Positions 54,177 through 64,000 of a stretch of DNA of 64,000 nt are shown here, in pieces. Origin of the DNA: Sarcocystis neurona. Its lineage: Eukaryota; Apicomplexa; Conoidasida; Eucoccidiorida; Sarcocystidae. Position numbers and translations under genes: made by a program. The notes beneath the pieces were generated by a model that was not told the DNA's origin, did no database searches, and worked only from the letters and a program-made list of their open reading frames with translations. The stretch spans positions 1,949,890 to 2,013,889 of the forward strand of contig KL647288.1 of NCBI GenBank assembly GCA_000727475.1, in the 5' to 3' direction. Position 1 is the first letter of the stretch, and each line of letters starts with the position of its first letter.

Positions 54177-55989
54177 CTGGTGAGGTCGCAGCACCGCGGA
54201 AATGCAACAACAAACACCAAACAGCAAAGAAGCTGCGACGCAGTTTGTACACGCCCGCTTGCAGGTGCACGATTTACTTCCGGCGTGTCTTGTGCGTACC
54301 ACGAACAGCGGGTGCAGACTCTATCCACAGGAGAAAAGAATGGAGCTCGCAGGCTAGAAAACAAAGTAGAGGTCGCAGGCTAGAAAACAAGTGGCACCAA
54401 CGCAAAGGCAAACAGAAAGACTTTGGCAGCGGTGGAGAGCAGAAGGAACATCGACATGTCACAGAAAATAATACGAAACGAATGAGTGAGACACAGAGAG
54501 AAAGCGCGAAGGAAGTGATTCCCGCTGCATGTGTCCTGCTTCTCCTCCTGTCAGCCTGAATTCAGAGAGACGCCAGGAACAAGAGAACGGAAGACGGCGC
54601 GCCAGTAGCGGCAGCACACGTGGGGACGGGGAAGCAGCAGTCCGTAGAAGCCGAAAGCAAAGGCAAACGCAGAAAACAAGTAGAAGATGCGTCGTTGTGG
54701 AAAAAGCGAAATTTTGACAAAAGGAATGCCAGCGACCCTTCAAGTGTGCGCCGCAGCACCTGCCGAGGAGTGAACCCGAGCAGGCGTACAGCACCACCGG
54801 CGGGAAGAAGGCAGAAGCAGCGACGCACAAGAGGCCCCTAGGACGACAGCAAACGACAAGAACGGAAGCAGCTGGCAAGTGACCCACAAAACGACCGAAT
54901 GACGAAGGTTTTCAACTTGACACAGAAGCAGCAAGAGGATGAGGAGAGACACGAAGGAAAGGAGAGGACACTGCCCGCGTGCCATCATAAATAACAACCA
55001 GAAATAACCAGAAGTGCAGCGGCACCGAGGAGGACGTGACACACATATTTCTACAGCCTCCTCCTACAGGCCTTTCATAAAGCTATCGCTCTGTACGTAC
55101 GTGAATATATATACATATGTGTACATGTATCAATCTACTACATATACGTATGTATGGATGTATACACGCACATATAGATGAATTAACAAGAACATGTACT
55201 CGGGCGCGACTATGTTTACCACTCAAGAAACGCAGACTTTTCTGTCTCTTTCTCCCTCTGTCCCTGCATACATCTACCCTTATACCTGGAGGCTGCTGGG
55301 TACAAACAGAACTAATACACATACCTACATATATATATATATCATTCCTCGTATGCATTCACGAGTATTTCCTTCAAGCACACTTATACATGTACATGCT
55401 CAACTATATCGTGTTTATGTGTACGTGTAGGGCGTCGAATAAACCTACATGCGTCTACGTGTCCATATATCTATATATATATATTTCCATACACACAGGC
55501 GCATAACGGTACATTGCTGGATGTAGAAGTGTGTGTAGGTGTACACATTAGTCACCCACACGTATACGTACACGCACATACATGCCTTTATCTACATATT
55601 CTCCCCCACATACACACACATACATATATTCCTAATGAATACATATATATATATTCTACGCATTAGTCGTCAGCATGTACATGCACATACTCACCTGTAT
55701 CTACGTATACTCTCCCACACACTTTTACATAAATATCCGTACATACACAACTATGTATACATATATATATATATGAAGAATATATGTACGTTTGCGTCAA
55801 GAAATTACACATATATATCCTGTGTCTTCCGACTGCGACGAGGAGCATTTGGCCTTGTTGCGCACACCACCCGCGCTCCGCGGAAAGAGTCAGAACTACA
55901 TTTCTTTGATGGTATTTCTTCTGCCCAGAGCTGTATATCTATCTCGCCTGCCTGCGCTGCTTCGTTGCCCTGTGCTGCGTCACGCTTAC
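54177..55989 (-). other. Large intron of the PI31-like gene
   Basis: Read on the minus strand, the intron opens with GTAAGC, passes through AT-rich TATACGTATG-type DNA (about 55,800 down to 55,080), then CTG-leaning sequence with hydrophobic frames (55,040-54,250), and ends at CTCACCAG. This is the same order seen in the + strand giant gene, which argues that the layout follows transcription. Confidence 0.55.
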
Positions 55990-56420
55990 GGAGGGGCGGG
56001 GTATCCGCCAATGCGCGGAGCAGCTCCACCTCCCGAGAAGAACGGATGTCGCGGGCCCATCAGCATGCTTCCTGCTTCTGCACTGCTGCTGCTACTGCTA
56101 GTGCTGTTGCTGCAGGGAACTGCTACTCCGCCCGGCTGCAGGTCTTGGGCACCGACGGACAAGCCGGCCCCAGCACCCCTTCTGCTGTCCGTAGTGCCCG
56201 TGCTGCTGCTCCCTCCCACTCCCGGCCCTCTGCTGCTGCTGCTCCTGCCTCCAGTCGCGCTGTCCGCTGCCATTCCGGCGCCTTCGCTGCTGCTGCTGCT
56301 GCCGCTTCTTGTCTCGCTGCTGTTGTCTGCCCTGTGGCCGCCTTCCTCGAGTCTCTCGCTGCGGCTCCCTTCACTGCTGCTCGACTGCGGGGCGACGGCT
56401 TCTTCTGCCGGAGCCCCGCG
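55990..56420 (-). CDS. PI31-like gene, Ser-rich exon ending in MLMGPRHPFF motif
   Basis: After the acceptor GGGGCTGCTGCAG the exon enters in phase 0 (RGAPAEEAVAPQSSSSEG), passes through Ser/Gly-rich linker sequence, and ends SMLMGPRHPFFSGGGAAPR, IGGYPAPP at the consensus donor CC|GTAAGC (phase 2). GP-x-HP-x-F followed by a Gly-rich turn is the first half of the conserved PI31 C-terminal block; the second half lies in the next exon. PI31 binds and regulates the 20S proteasome through this C-terminal region. The linker is richer in Ser than in animal PI31, as expected from the local repeat bias. Confidence 0.75.
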
Positions 56421-57636
56421 CTGCAGCAGCCCCACCACACGCCCCACGAAGACGTTGGGAAAGAACAGTGCAGCAACAACAGGGCCGTAAGAGCAACACA
56501 CGGCGCAGCAACGGCAGGGCCGCAACAGCAACACACGCCGCAGCAGCACACGCAGCAGCAGACGCTGTCTCCGGCAGGAGCAGCAGCACGCGCGAGGAGA
56601 GTGACACAGTGCGCCTGACTACGAGCGGCAGCAGGTGCGCGCTCTACACACGCAGCAGCAGAGACATGCAGGCAGGTTAGCACCGAGACACGTCTCCCCC
56701 AGCATTGCAACTGCGCTCCCTATATATCATATCTTTGTTAGGCCCTTACGCAGTCCACATACGTGCACGTGTGTACACCTGCATAGATAACTCTGCCTTT
56801 ACGGCTATACATCTACAAACGTGTGTTTACGTATATGGACAAACATGTTTGTAGACGTATATATCCGTGTGTACTCATGTACGTGTATGTAAAGACGCGT
56901 CTATATATACACACATATATGACTACCTACAACCCTGTACACATGTTTCTGTATCTCTCTTTTTAGATGTATATACGTATAGACACAGAGAGACAAGTGC
57001 AGCAATGCATTTGAGCGCGTGGACCGTAACAAGTACATCTATGTATGCATATATATGTACATATACATATAAATGTATGCAGATACGACTTGCTATATAT
57101 TCACATATGTCGTAGCATATTGAAGACAGACACACGAGTGCATATATATATATATATATTGAAGACAGACATACACGAGTGCAGCAATGCATTTGAATGC
57201 ACGGAGCGTGGTAGATCCATCTGCATAGATACCTATACTCCCATATATATACATATATATATATATTGACATATGTATATTGACATCAGTATATTGAACA
57301 CGCCTGTGACTGCGTGTGTAGATGAGTGGATACGCGTTTACAAATAGTAACTTTCGGCTCCTCCGCGTCCCGAGGTGTGTAGGGGCAGCTCTACCTTCGT
57401 GTCTCCGATATTCTCAATATATGTGGCCTGTACCCTTGTGTTTGTGCTTGTTAGCTTCTTCATTTTTTATGACTGGCGCAACTGCGTTTTGAGTTTCAGT
57501 CAATGCATGGATATGTGTGTGTGTGTGTGTAGAGGCTGAAGAGGTGAACAGACACACCTGCAAACAGCGTATATATATATAGGTATATGTGTGACCTTGA
57601 CAGCCGGCGTTCACGAAGGCTCTCTCGAGGACGTAC
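56421..57636 (-). other. Intron of the PI31-like gene, AT-rich
   Basis: Read on the minus strand it starts with the donor GTACGT and contains TATACGTATG-type DNA (57,590-56,730). The last 300 bases are CTG-leaning before the acceptor. A short repeat TGAAGACAGACAYACGAGTGC occurs twice (57,120 and 57,161). No coding seen. Confidence 0.5.
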
Positions 57637-57884
57637 TTGATCTGCCTCCATGGCTTCTTGTTGCTCCATGCGGTCTACTCTCGAGAAGACGGAGAGAAGG
57701 TCGCTATGTTGCTGCTGCGGCTGCTTCTGCCGCTCTGTGTGGTGCTGCTGTTCTTTTTGGGCTGCTCCTGTTTTGTTGCTGCTGACGAAGAATTTCTTCC
57801 GTCTCTGCTCGTCGCTCCTTTCGCTGTGTGTATCTGCTGCTTCTGCTATCGCTGCACGCCTGCTGCTTCTGATGCTGCTGCTGC
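57637..57884 (-). CDS. PI31-like gene, upstream Gln/Ser-rich exon
   Basis: The acceptor is excellent (TTCTACTACACTCCTCTTGC, then GACGAACAG). The frame reads SSSIRSSRRAAIAEAADTHS, later DEQRRKKFFVSSNKTGAAQK and HSDLLSVFSRVDRMEQQEAM, ending at GATCAA|GTACGT. It enters in phase 1 and leaves in phase 0, matching both neighbours. No PI31 motif lies here; it would be the variable linker between the N-terminal FP domain and the C-terminal motif. It could belong to a different minus-strand gene. Confidence 0.5.
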
Positions 57885-57964
57885 CTGTTCGTCGCAAGAG
57901 GAGTGTAGTAGAACTAAAGAAACGTCACCGGCCTCTGTTCGCTATGCTGCTGCGTGCCCCCCAC

Positions 57965-58227
57965 CAGGTAAATGCTGCAGCGTCACCTCCAGCTCCTGCC
58001 ACCTCGTTCTCCTCCTTCTCCTGTTGTTGCTGCGGGTGCTGCTCACCGAGGAGCTCCTGCTGCTCCGGCTGCTGCCGCGGCTCCCTGGGTGCGGCTGGGC
58101 TCGTGTTGCCTCCGCAGATCGCAGCGCTGCTGGTGTCGGTGGCGCCGCTGATGGCGGTGCTGCTGATGCTGCCGTTGCTGCACCGTCGTCGTCGCTCTTG
58201 TCGTCCCCACGTAGTTTTTCACTACTT
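57965..58227 (-). CDS. Minus-strand Ser/Arg/Ala-rich exon upstream of PI31 motif exons
   Basis: The frame reads EKLRGDDKSDDDGAATAASA, then Pro/Ala, RGSSRSSRSSSVSSTRSNNR, and a more ordinary WQELEVTLQHLP before G|GTGGGG (phase 1, as the next exon needs). The upstream boundary is uncertain: acceptors CCCAAAG and AAAGTAG both give phase 2. The introns on either side would be only about 75-80 nt. Assigned to the PI31-like gene by phase only. Confidence 0.4.
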
Positions 58228-58300
58228 TGGGCTGCTCGTCATAACGCTTCAACCGAGACCCTGTGTGTCGCCTTGCTGTGCGGCGCTTCTTTGAGAATAC

Positions 58301-58422
58301 CTGCTGCCGCTGCTGCTGCGCTGCTCTAACTCTCTGTTATCAGTTGCTGCCGCTCTGCTGGGCCGCTGTTCTGCGCCCCGTCGTGTTCTTGTGGAGACTG
58401 GGCTGCTCTTGTTCAGCTGCTC
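58301..58422 (-). CDS. Minus-strand exon upstream of PI31 motif exons
   Basis: After the pyrimidine-rich acceptor GTTTTTTCCGCCACCACC, GGCAG, the frame reads EQLNKSSPVSTRTRRGAEQR, then PSRAAATDNRELEQRSSSGS, and ends at CAG|GTATTC. Phase 0 in, phase 2 out. Hydrophilic and linker-like. Membership of the PI31-like gene is inferred from strand and phase. Confidence 0.4.
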
Positions 58423-58909
58423 CTGCCGGTGGTGGCGGAAAAAACGTGGATTCCGTGTCATGCGCCGGGAGGGCGGCGCGCCGTGTCAACAACGGAAGAA
58501 GAAAATAAGTCGAGATAAGAACGTAGAAATAGAGACAAGAAGAAGAGAGACACACTGCCTACGCAGGGTAGCTGTGAACGGACAACGAGATACAGGAAGG
58601 AAAATGAGAGAAACACCCCCTACACAGAGTAGGTATGGAGCAAATACAGCTCTCTGTACAGCCGCTTATTTCGATGTCCGTAAAAAGGACGTAAGAACCG
58701 TCGTTAGCGTAACAGTCCTTCTTCGCTTGAACAGGAGAGAACTCGGCGGATGCTGCCGTATGATCTCTTCGTCTTCGCCGCATTCTTCCCTGCCACGCGC
58801 TTGTTAACCTACCCGTAACGACGGCAAAGAAGCGACAATCTAAGCACGCATACAGATTCGTGCTAAAAAAATATATGTACGGGGAATAAAGTCAATATAA
58901 CCCGTTCAC

Positions 58910-59019
58910 CTTTGTATGCCTATATAACATCGTCGAAGTGGCCGACTGACTACAAAGAATTTCTATGTCTGGCTCGGTTAGTTGCACCTGCTGCTGCTGC
59001 ACTTCTCTGACTCCTGCTC
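58910..59019 (-). CDS. Candidate 5' exon of the PI31-like gene
   Basis: After ATATCTCTGCAG the minus strand reads AGVREVQQQQVQLTEPDIEI, LCSQSATSTMLYRHTK, and ends AAG|GTGAAC in phase 0, as the 58,422 exon requires. The frame remains open upstream (SLKSSSRLLVAEGSRSLILT), which could be part of an FP-type N-terminal domain, but the resemblance is weak. A + strand ORF from ATG 58,965 overlaps it. The start codon of the PI31-like gene has not been located. Confidence 0.3.
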
Positions 59020-59379
59020 CTGCAGAGATATACGTGCTGTTGTTCCTTCTACCTCCTCGACCTGCCGTTGCTGCTACTACTGCAGCAGTCAAAATGAGAC
59101 TGCGGCTGCCCTCCGCGACTAACAGCCTGCTGCTGCTCTTTAGGGACTACACCCTCCCGGTCATTCTAAAGACGAAGACGGCTGCTGCAGCACACCTGGT
59201 CTCCTGCTGCTGCCTAAATAGATATTTTTTGTGCGTCTGTTCCTGAGGGTGAGAGTCGGGGGAAGCTCGTGGCGCTCTTGCTACTCTGCTGCTGCCTTAG
59301 CTGTCAGCCTCCCTCGTGCTGTTGCCCTCCATGCGACCGCACGCTCTCGTGCCGGCATCTGCACCTGCCGTGCTACTGC

Positions 59380-60069
59380 AATAGCTGCTGCGCTGCAACA
59401 GCTGCTGCTTGAGGAAACTCGAAGCCACTTGCTGCTGCTGCACAGCACTACACACACCAAGCCTGCAGACTTGTATCTTCTGCGGGCGCTACTGCTCGTA
59501 TTCTGCCTCAGCAGTGTTGCTTTAGTATTACATTCGCATGGAAAGTCAAAAGAAGAGCCGAGCAGCACCATGGCAAGAGCTGCAGGCGTGCGGAGTCGCA
59601 GTAGCAGCAGACGTCCGATAGCAGCACGACTGCAGCAGCCGCAGCAGCAGGCGAACTGTATACTAGCACGGTTCAAGCAGCCGCCAGTCGGCGCGTGTAC
59701 ACGCAACGCCAGCGCCTGCTCGTGAGACCCGGACGGCGCGTGGTGCCTTCTGCAGCTGCAACAGCAGCAGCGGCGATACTGCGCAGAGAGCAGACCGAGC
59801 GTCAAGAACTGCAACACCAGCACTTGCGCAACAGAAGAAGCTGGCGCAGGAAAAAGCAAGTATACGCGCAGCAGGCTCACCAACGCCACGGGCCTCCGGA
59901 GCGCTGCGCATGTGCAGCAGCAGCCCGGCGTCTCAGAGGAGGGGTGGTGGACTCACGTACAACAGCCACAGAGCAGCAGTGTCACGATCGCCTGCAGCAG
60001 AGACAGGCGGCAGCTCCGCTGGGGATCGTAGTGCAGCTGCCTGAAGTTCCTCTTTCTTTGCAAATGTAG
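59380..60069 (+). CDS. Unrecognised Gln/Arg-rich gene, 3' part
   Basis: Two + frames look coding in turn. The first (about 59,390-59,600) reads LQQLLLEETRSHLLLLHSTT, contains a hydrophobic segment (YLLRALLLVFCLSSVALVL) and then KSKEEPSSTMARAAG. The second (59,651-60,069) reads ELYTSTVQAAASRRVYTQRQ, then RREQTERQELQHQHLRNRRS and ...QLPEVPLSLQM to TAG. GT at 59,601 and AG at 59,650 would join them in phase with a 50-nt intron. The 5' end is not resolved; ATGs at 58,965 and 59,094 are possible. The opposite strand gives mostly Leu/Cys/Ser runs. Product unknown; possibly a single-pass membrane protein with a basic coil. Confidence 0.45.
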
Positions 60070-60593
60070 GGGCGTGAAGGGTGATTGCTTCCTCAGGTCA
60101 GGCGTTGAAACTTCCGCCGGCGCTCCTCCCCAAAATTTATTTTTGCATCCCAGCCGGTGTACAAATGCGCGGTGGGTGTACACGGACGTCGATAGATCTA
60201 CGTGGAGAGGCACTAAATGATAGTCTTCGCATGAGGATCTCGCCATGTGTAGATATCTTCATGTATCTGCAGACGTGTACGTATACCTGTCTTGCATAGC
60301 TGTGGGCCGCGTTTAAGCAAGAACGAGTGTCTGCGTGGGCTGCAGTCGGAGTGTGCGGCCGGAGCGTTGCCGGAAAATTCTGCCACGTCCGCGCGGAGCC
60401 AAAATGCACCGAAAAGACGCACAATCCCGACCCACCAAGAAAAAAGCAGGGGCCCGGGGGAGAAAAAACGAAACTTGAGTGAAGGTACCGGCCCAACTAT
60501 GCGATAGGACTCAACGCACCGCAAAAATAAGTTAATCCACTGGCGACCGGCCTGCCACCCCGTCGATTATCGTACGTTCCCCTCCTTTGGCAT
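60070..60593. other. Intergenic, no confident gene
   Basis: Repeat-poor. A 71-codon hydrophilic + frame (60,292-60,507) is open, with an acceptable but unsupported composition. It lies between the 3' end of the + gene ending at 60,069 and the 3' end of the minus gene ending at 60,594. Confidence 0.4.
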
Positions 60594-60656
60594 TTATGCG
60601 CCTCCTCTCCTCCTTCCGAATGATGCAGCAATCGTCTGCTGCCGCCTCATCTCCTG
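60594..60656 (-). CDS. Terminal exon of an unrecognised minus-strand gene
   Basis: A CTG-rich stretch on the minus strand ends at CGCTGGTCTAG, followed by QEMRRQQTIAASFGRRRGGA and TAA. The sharp change from Cys/Arg triplet codons to a helical peptide with a stop suggests a last exon. It enters in phase 2. No family recognised. Confidence 0.4.
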   Translation of the reverse strand, partial: QEMRRQQTIAASFGRRRGGA

Positions 60657-60806
60657 CCTAGACCAGCGATAGCAGCGACAGCAGCGGCAGTTACCGCAGC
60701 TACCGCAGCAACAGAAACAGACAACAACAGTCGCAGCTCCTTTGCCGAGAAGTTCGCGCCTAACATCGGAGTGAGAAACAGCTAGTGAAGAATGCAGTGC
60801 TTTCAC

Positions 60807-60900
60807 GTTGTTGCAGGCGTGGCTGCTGCGTGAGATGTAGGGCTGCCTCGTGCCACTGGGCAGCAACAGCAGAGGCGCGCTGCTTCCCCATCACGTCTCG
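60807..60900 (-). CDS. Internal exon of an unrecognised minus-strand gene
   Basis: After a CTG-rich acceptor (ACGCTGCTGCTGCTGCTGCA, then G) the frame reads RDVMGKQRASAVAAQWHEAA and LHLTQQPRLQQ, ending CAAC|GTGAAA. Further upstream on the minus strand, after the very good acceptor TTTTTCCCTGTTGTTGGGGC, TGGGACGCAG, a second coding-like stretch (about 61,106-60,990) reads EEGRSHVLRPMLPQQNISRV and LLFSYLRLQDATS. The phase to the 60,656 exon does not match directly, so an exon or an alternative boundary is missing. The + strand also has a plausible frame here (FPMTLSQPQQQKQPDVLVQL), so strand is not certain. Confidence 0.35.
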
Positions 60901-61159
60901 CTGCAGCAGCAGCAGCAGCGTATGTACGCGAAGCAGTGGAGACGGAGCGGTTTCCCATGACTTTGTCGCAGCCGCAGCAGCAGAAGCAGCCAGATGTGCT
61001 GGTCCAGCTCGTGGCGTCCTGCAACCGCAGATAAGAAAAAAGCAGCACCCTGCTAATGTTCTGCTGCGGCAGCATCGGCCGCAGAACGTGGGAACGACCC
61101 TCTTCAGCTGCGTCCCAGCCCCAACAACAGGGAAAAAGAGGATCCACCAAACGCAGCTG

Positions 61160-62285
61160 TTCAAAAGTCTTGTCTTTTCCGCGCGACCCCGGCCGTTCTC
61201 TAAAAAGTTGTTCTCTCCACAGAAATCACCTTCTCTCCCAATTTTTCACGGCTCCCCTGCACCTCCGTCTAATCCCACCGATCAACACGTTCGCGTCCGA
61301 GCTTAAAAGTCAATCTCAGCTACTTCTACGAATATATTTGTACATATGTGTGCGCATATGTGATTGACCAACTACATGTCCTACACGTAGACATATATGC
61401 ATAAATAAGTATTTATGTGTATGGACAAATATATATATATATATATACGTATATATATGTACATAGCTGTGGACACACAGACGCATGGAAGTGACCAGGC
61501 GGCACTCTACAGAATACACATATATAGTAAACTACATATACTATATATAATATATAGTATATATAATAGATAATATATGTAATATATAATATATATAATA
61601 CGTAATATATATAATATGCAATATATATGTGTACGTTTATACATAAGCATAATATTATGGATGAGAGGTGTAAGAACAGCAACCCAACAAGTTGCAGCTT
61701 GAACAAAAGATAGTACACGTAGGTGTGGGTCTGTCTCTGTATCTGCATCCAAGGGATAACGTATAATCCTATATACATTCTTTTTGTAAGGGGACACGCA
61801 GACTTTTGCATATATCCATATATATACGTAAACTCAGCTGTGGTACATATATATATATATATATATACACGTATATATATGTATATATATGCACGTATAT
61901 ATACGTAAGCATCTGCACGCATATGTCATTATCTGCGTTATAAGCCACCTACAACAAGGCCGTAGCCCCTACCTGTATACATATGTGTGCAAATCTTTCC
62001 ACACCATGCGCGAGCACAAATGTATATGTATATATTTAACATATACGTCTGCGCACACCTATTTATATATATGTAGATATTACTATACTTTCTCCGTAGA
62101 TGAAGAAGCCACAGACGCGGACAGTGGTGTAGACGTCTGTAGGGCTTCGTGTGTGTACGTGGTTGCCTTCTGCTGCAGTTTCTTTGCTGCTTTCTTTGGA
62201 AAGTTGCCGCTCCGAGCCTGTGCTGCATAGACGCTCTCCGTCTTCATGTTTTTCCCCGGGCGAAACCGCTGGCTCACTTTCTCAC
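61160..62285 (-). other. Probable intron, AT-rich
   Basis: Mostly TATATACGTATG-type DNA, including a 120-base TATATAATATATAATAC-type block (61,530-61,630), the AT-richest piece of the window. At 62,089-62,298 the minus strand reads RFRPGKNMKTESVYAAQARS and GNFPKKAAKKLQQKATTY up to GAGAAA|GTATAG, which is protein-like and may be an alternative extension of the upstream exon. Confidence 0.4.
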
Positions 62286-62546
62286 GTCGACGTTGCATGC
62301 CGCCAGCGTTGTCTGCGCCTCTGCGTCACTGCTGCAGCAGAGGCAGCTTTTCTTTCGTCGTTTTCCTGCGCGACGGCACCATCACCCGCCCTTGCCAGCT
62401 GCAAAATCTGCGTGAATTCAGCCCCACCTGTGGGCATGTGGCATCGGCGGGGACAGCAGGAACGCCTCGTCTTCGTCTTCTTTAGCTCGGCCTCCGCAGG
62501 CAGCAGTTTCTTGCCGTCTTGCTTCTGCTGCCCTGGACTTGCGTTG
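62286..62546 (-). CDS. Coding exon of an unrecognised minus-strand gene
   Basis: After CCCTTTGGCTGCAG the minus strand reads NASPGQQKQDGKKLLPAEAE, LKKTKTRRSCCPRRCHMPTG and GAEFTQILQLARAGDGAVAQ, then ENDERKAASAAAVTQRRRQR. It ends at CGAC|GTGAGA, a strong donor, in phase 2. Without splicing it stops at TGA 62,282. Lys-rich and Cys-containing with a helical second half; no domain recognised. Its 5' end faces the SPCS1 gene, so the two may share an upstream region. Confidence 0.45.
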
Positions 62547-63582
62547 CTGCAGCCAAAGGGTCGTCTCGACCTTCGTGGGAGGCGCTTATACAGCAGCAAC
62601 AGCAGCAACAGTTCTCAGTTTCTCTCCGCCGCGCTTCTCTTTTCCCTCCGTTAAAAGGGAACAAACGACTTCTTCTGCATGCGCGACACACACGTCTGTG
62701 TCTCTGCGAGCTGCTTTCTAAGGTATAGAGATGCACTTGTAGAGACGTACACGTGTTGAGTCGTCTCCCGGCTTCAGGAGGACTGTTCTCTCCGTAGGGC
62801 AGTCGATAGATACGCGTGTAGCTGTCTACGGGCCTCAGCAGGAGGAGAATTCGCTCTCTATACGCCAACCTTCATATAAATATATATCTCTACATATATA
62901 TGTGTGTGCGCGTCTTCTGGTCTGCCGGCTTCAGAAGGATCCTCCTACTAGGCCAGTCTTCTCTTCGGCGACACTTCAAAGTTGCACGTATATACGAGTG
63001 TACTCATATTTACTCATACACAAATATTTATATATATATATATCTGAAGATACAGCACATGCGTGTCTTTGCTTTCTACGTGTTCCTTTCCCCTCCCTCG
63101 CAGAAGTACCTGGGCAGCCGTTCATTCGCTTTTCTTGTCTCCAGAAAGGACACTTTCAATTGGCACCTACCACGTATATATAAGTATATATCTGAATAAA
63201 TATAGTTAGAGTGTACGTACGTATAATGAGTATGGCGTACAAATATGCACGTGCATGAATTCACAGACAGACAGTAAAGGGAGACGAGACAGAGAGACGT
63301 TGTGTATGACAAGAAGGGGGGGCGATTTGTATGTGGCTGCAAAAGGGACCGCAAACAACAGCAAGGGAGCACTTCTCACACTTCTTGTTGTTCTCCTCCT
63401 CTGCTGTTGTTTGCCGGTCTTGTCCCGTGTGTCGTCTCTGTCCATTTTCTGCTCCCTTCCTTTCCTCCTGGTGGTCGTCTTCCCCAGCTGCTGCTGTTCG
63501 ACTTTTCGTTCGCCTTTGCGTCGACCTTCGGCTTCCTTGTCCACAGGTGCACTTCTTTTGGGCCTCCGCGTGCAGCAGAAGG
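62547..63582. other. Upstream region between divergent genes
   Basis: CTG/CAG-rich near 62,600, TATACG-type DNA from 62,860 to 63,240, then a pyrimidine-rich stretch ending CTTCCTTGTCCACAG (63,546), which could be the acceptor of a 5' UTR intron of SPCS1. No separate gene is seen. The minus-strand ORFs at 63,261-63,888 are shadows of SPCS1 and its upstream region. Confidence 0.4.
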
Positions 63583-63993
63583 ATGGCGGTGCTGGCCTGG
63601 CTGAAGCACGTGGGGGAGGCGCTGCGGGGTGGAGTGGTGGATTTCCGCGGCCAGGACCAGGTGTACACCCTGCTGCTGTTGCTCACTGCAGCAGGAGGAC
63701 TCGGTGGCTTCCTCGGAGGCCTGCTGCTGCACAGCTTTGCTTTCACCGTCTATTCTATTCTTGCTGCTGCTGCTGCTGCGTGCGTCTTCTGCGTACCTTC
63801 CTGGCCCATCTACGCGAGACACGCGGTGGAGTGGACCCCTCACGACCCGGCGCGTCTTGAGGCGTTGTACCTGCAGCAGCAGCAGCAACAGCTAACGCGT
63901 GCAGAGGCAGGGGCCACTGCTGCTGCCGCCTCAGCAGACGATGCAGCCAGAAACAGCAGGAAAAAAAAGGGTGGACGGAAGGGCAGGAAGTGA
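63583..63993 (+). CDS. SPCS1: Signal peptidase complex subunit 1 (SPCS1/SPC12)
   Basis: A 136-residue protein from ATG 63,583 (AGGATGG context) to TGA 63,991-63,993. SPCS1 is a small ER-membrane subunit of the signal peptidase complex, non-catalytic, with both termini cytosolic. The family pattern is plain: VVDFRGQD at residues 18-25 (human MDYKGQK), two hydrophobic helices near 28-49 and 53-71 separated by LLHSFAFTVY (human EQFGWTVY), then VPSWPIYARHAVEWTP at 71-86 (human LPPWPIYRRHPLKWLP). The C-terminus is longer than usual: a Gln run (about 97-103), an Ala-rich stretch and a basic tail RKKKGGRKGRK. The frame is open upstream of the ATG, but the family's length and the splice-like CCACAG at 63,546 favour this start. 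The gene is single-exon from the ATG onward. Confidence 0.93.
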   Translation: MAVLAWLKHVGEALRGGVVDFRGQDQVYTLLLLLTAAGGLGGFLGGLLLHSFAFTVYSILAAAAAACVFCVPSWPIYARHAVEWTPHDPARLEALYLQQQQQQLTRAEAGATAAAASADDAARNSRKKKGGRKGRK

Positions 63994-64000
63994 AGTTTGT

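Noticed and set aside
53328..55042. Hydrophobic minus-strand frames suggesting a multi-pass membrane protein
   Set aside because: They lie within the CTG-leaning halves of introns flanking PI31 motif exons. Frames change every 50-100 bases and no family pattern is seen.

Overview
This is nuclear DNA of a coccidian apicomplexan, most likely an Eimeria species. Three things point there. Exons are saturated with CAG trinucleotides, read as Gln, Ala or Ser depending on frame (the homopolymeric amino-acid repeats for which Eimeria is known). Introns and intergenic DNA carry long TATATACGTATG-type low-complexity tracts. Repeat-rich segments (about 1-36 kb and 55-63 kb) alternate with a repeat-poor, roughly balanced-GC segment (about 36-52 kb), like the R/P segmentation described for Eimeria tenella chromosomes. 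No bacterial operon features, CRISPR array or rRNA gene was seen, and no tRNA gene was noticed by eye.

Layout. (1) About 1.6-36 kb, + strand: a chain of Gln-rich coiled-coil exons, the largest 4.9 kb and 8.4 kb. Splice phases agree from one exon to the next, so I read it as one giant, possibly window-crossing gene (about 19 kb of exon, about 6,400 codons), although it could be two or three adjacent genes. Its introns share a layout: an AT-rich microsatellite half after the donor and usually a CTG-rich half before the acceptor. (2) 36-41 kb: repeat-poor DNA with weak ORFs, a 34-nt perfect palindrome and an interrupted + strand reading frame at 40.4-40.9 kb. (3) 41.5-46.5 kb, - strand: an intronless 1,666-residue protein with an ENY2/Sus1-like domain between a Gly-rich/RGG-like half and an RS-rich half. 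(4) 46.5-52.9 kb: repeat-poor, no recognised gene. (5) 52.9-59.0 kb, - strand: a multi-exon PI31-like proteasome regulator, its conserved C-terminal motifs split across two phase-matched exons. (6) 59.4-60.1 kb, + strand: an unrecognised Gln/Arg-rich gene. (7) 60.6-62.5 kb, - strand: an unrecognised multi-exon gene. (8) 63.58-63.99 kb, + strand: SPCS1, signal peptidase complex subunit 1, complete.

The recognised genes are unrelated housekeeping functions (SAGA/TREX-2-type transcription and export, proteasome regulation, ER signal-peptide processing) and do not form a pathway. Exon boundaries are inferred by eye from GT/AG signals, phase continuity and coiled-coil or motif continuity. No alignment or transcript data were used.
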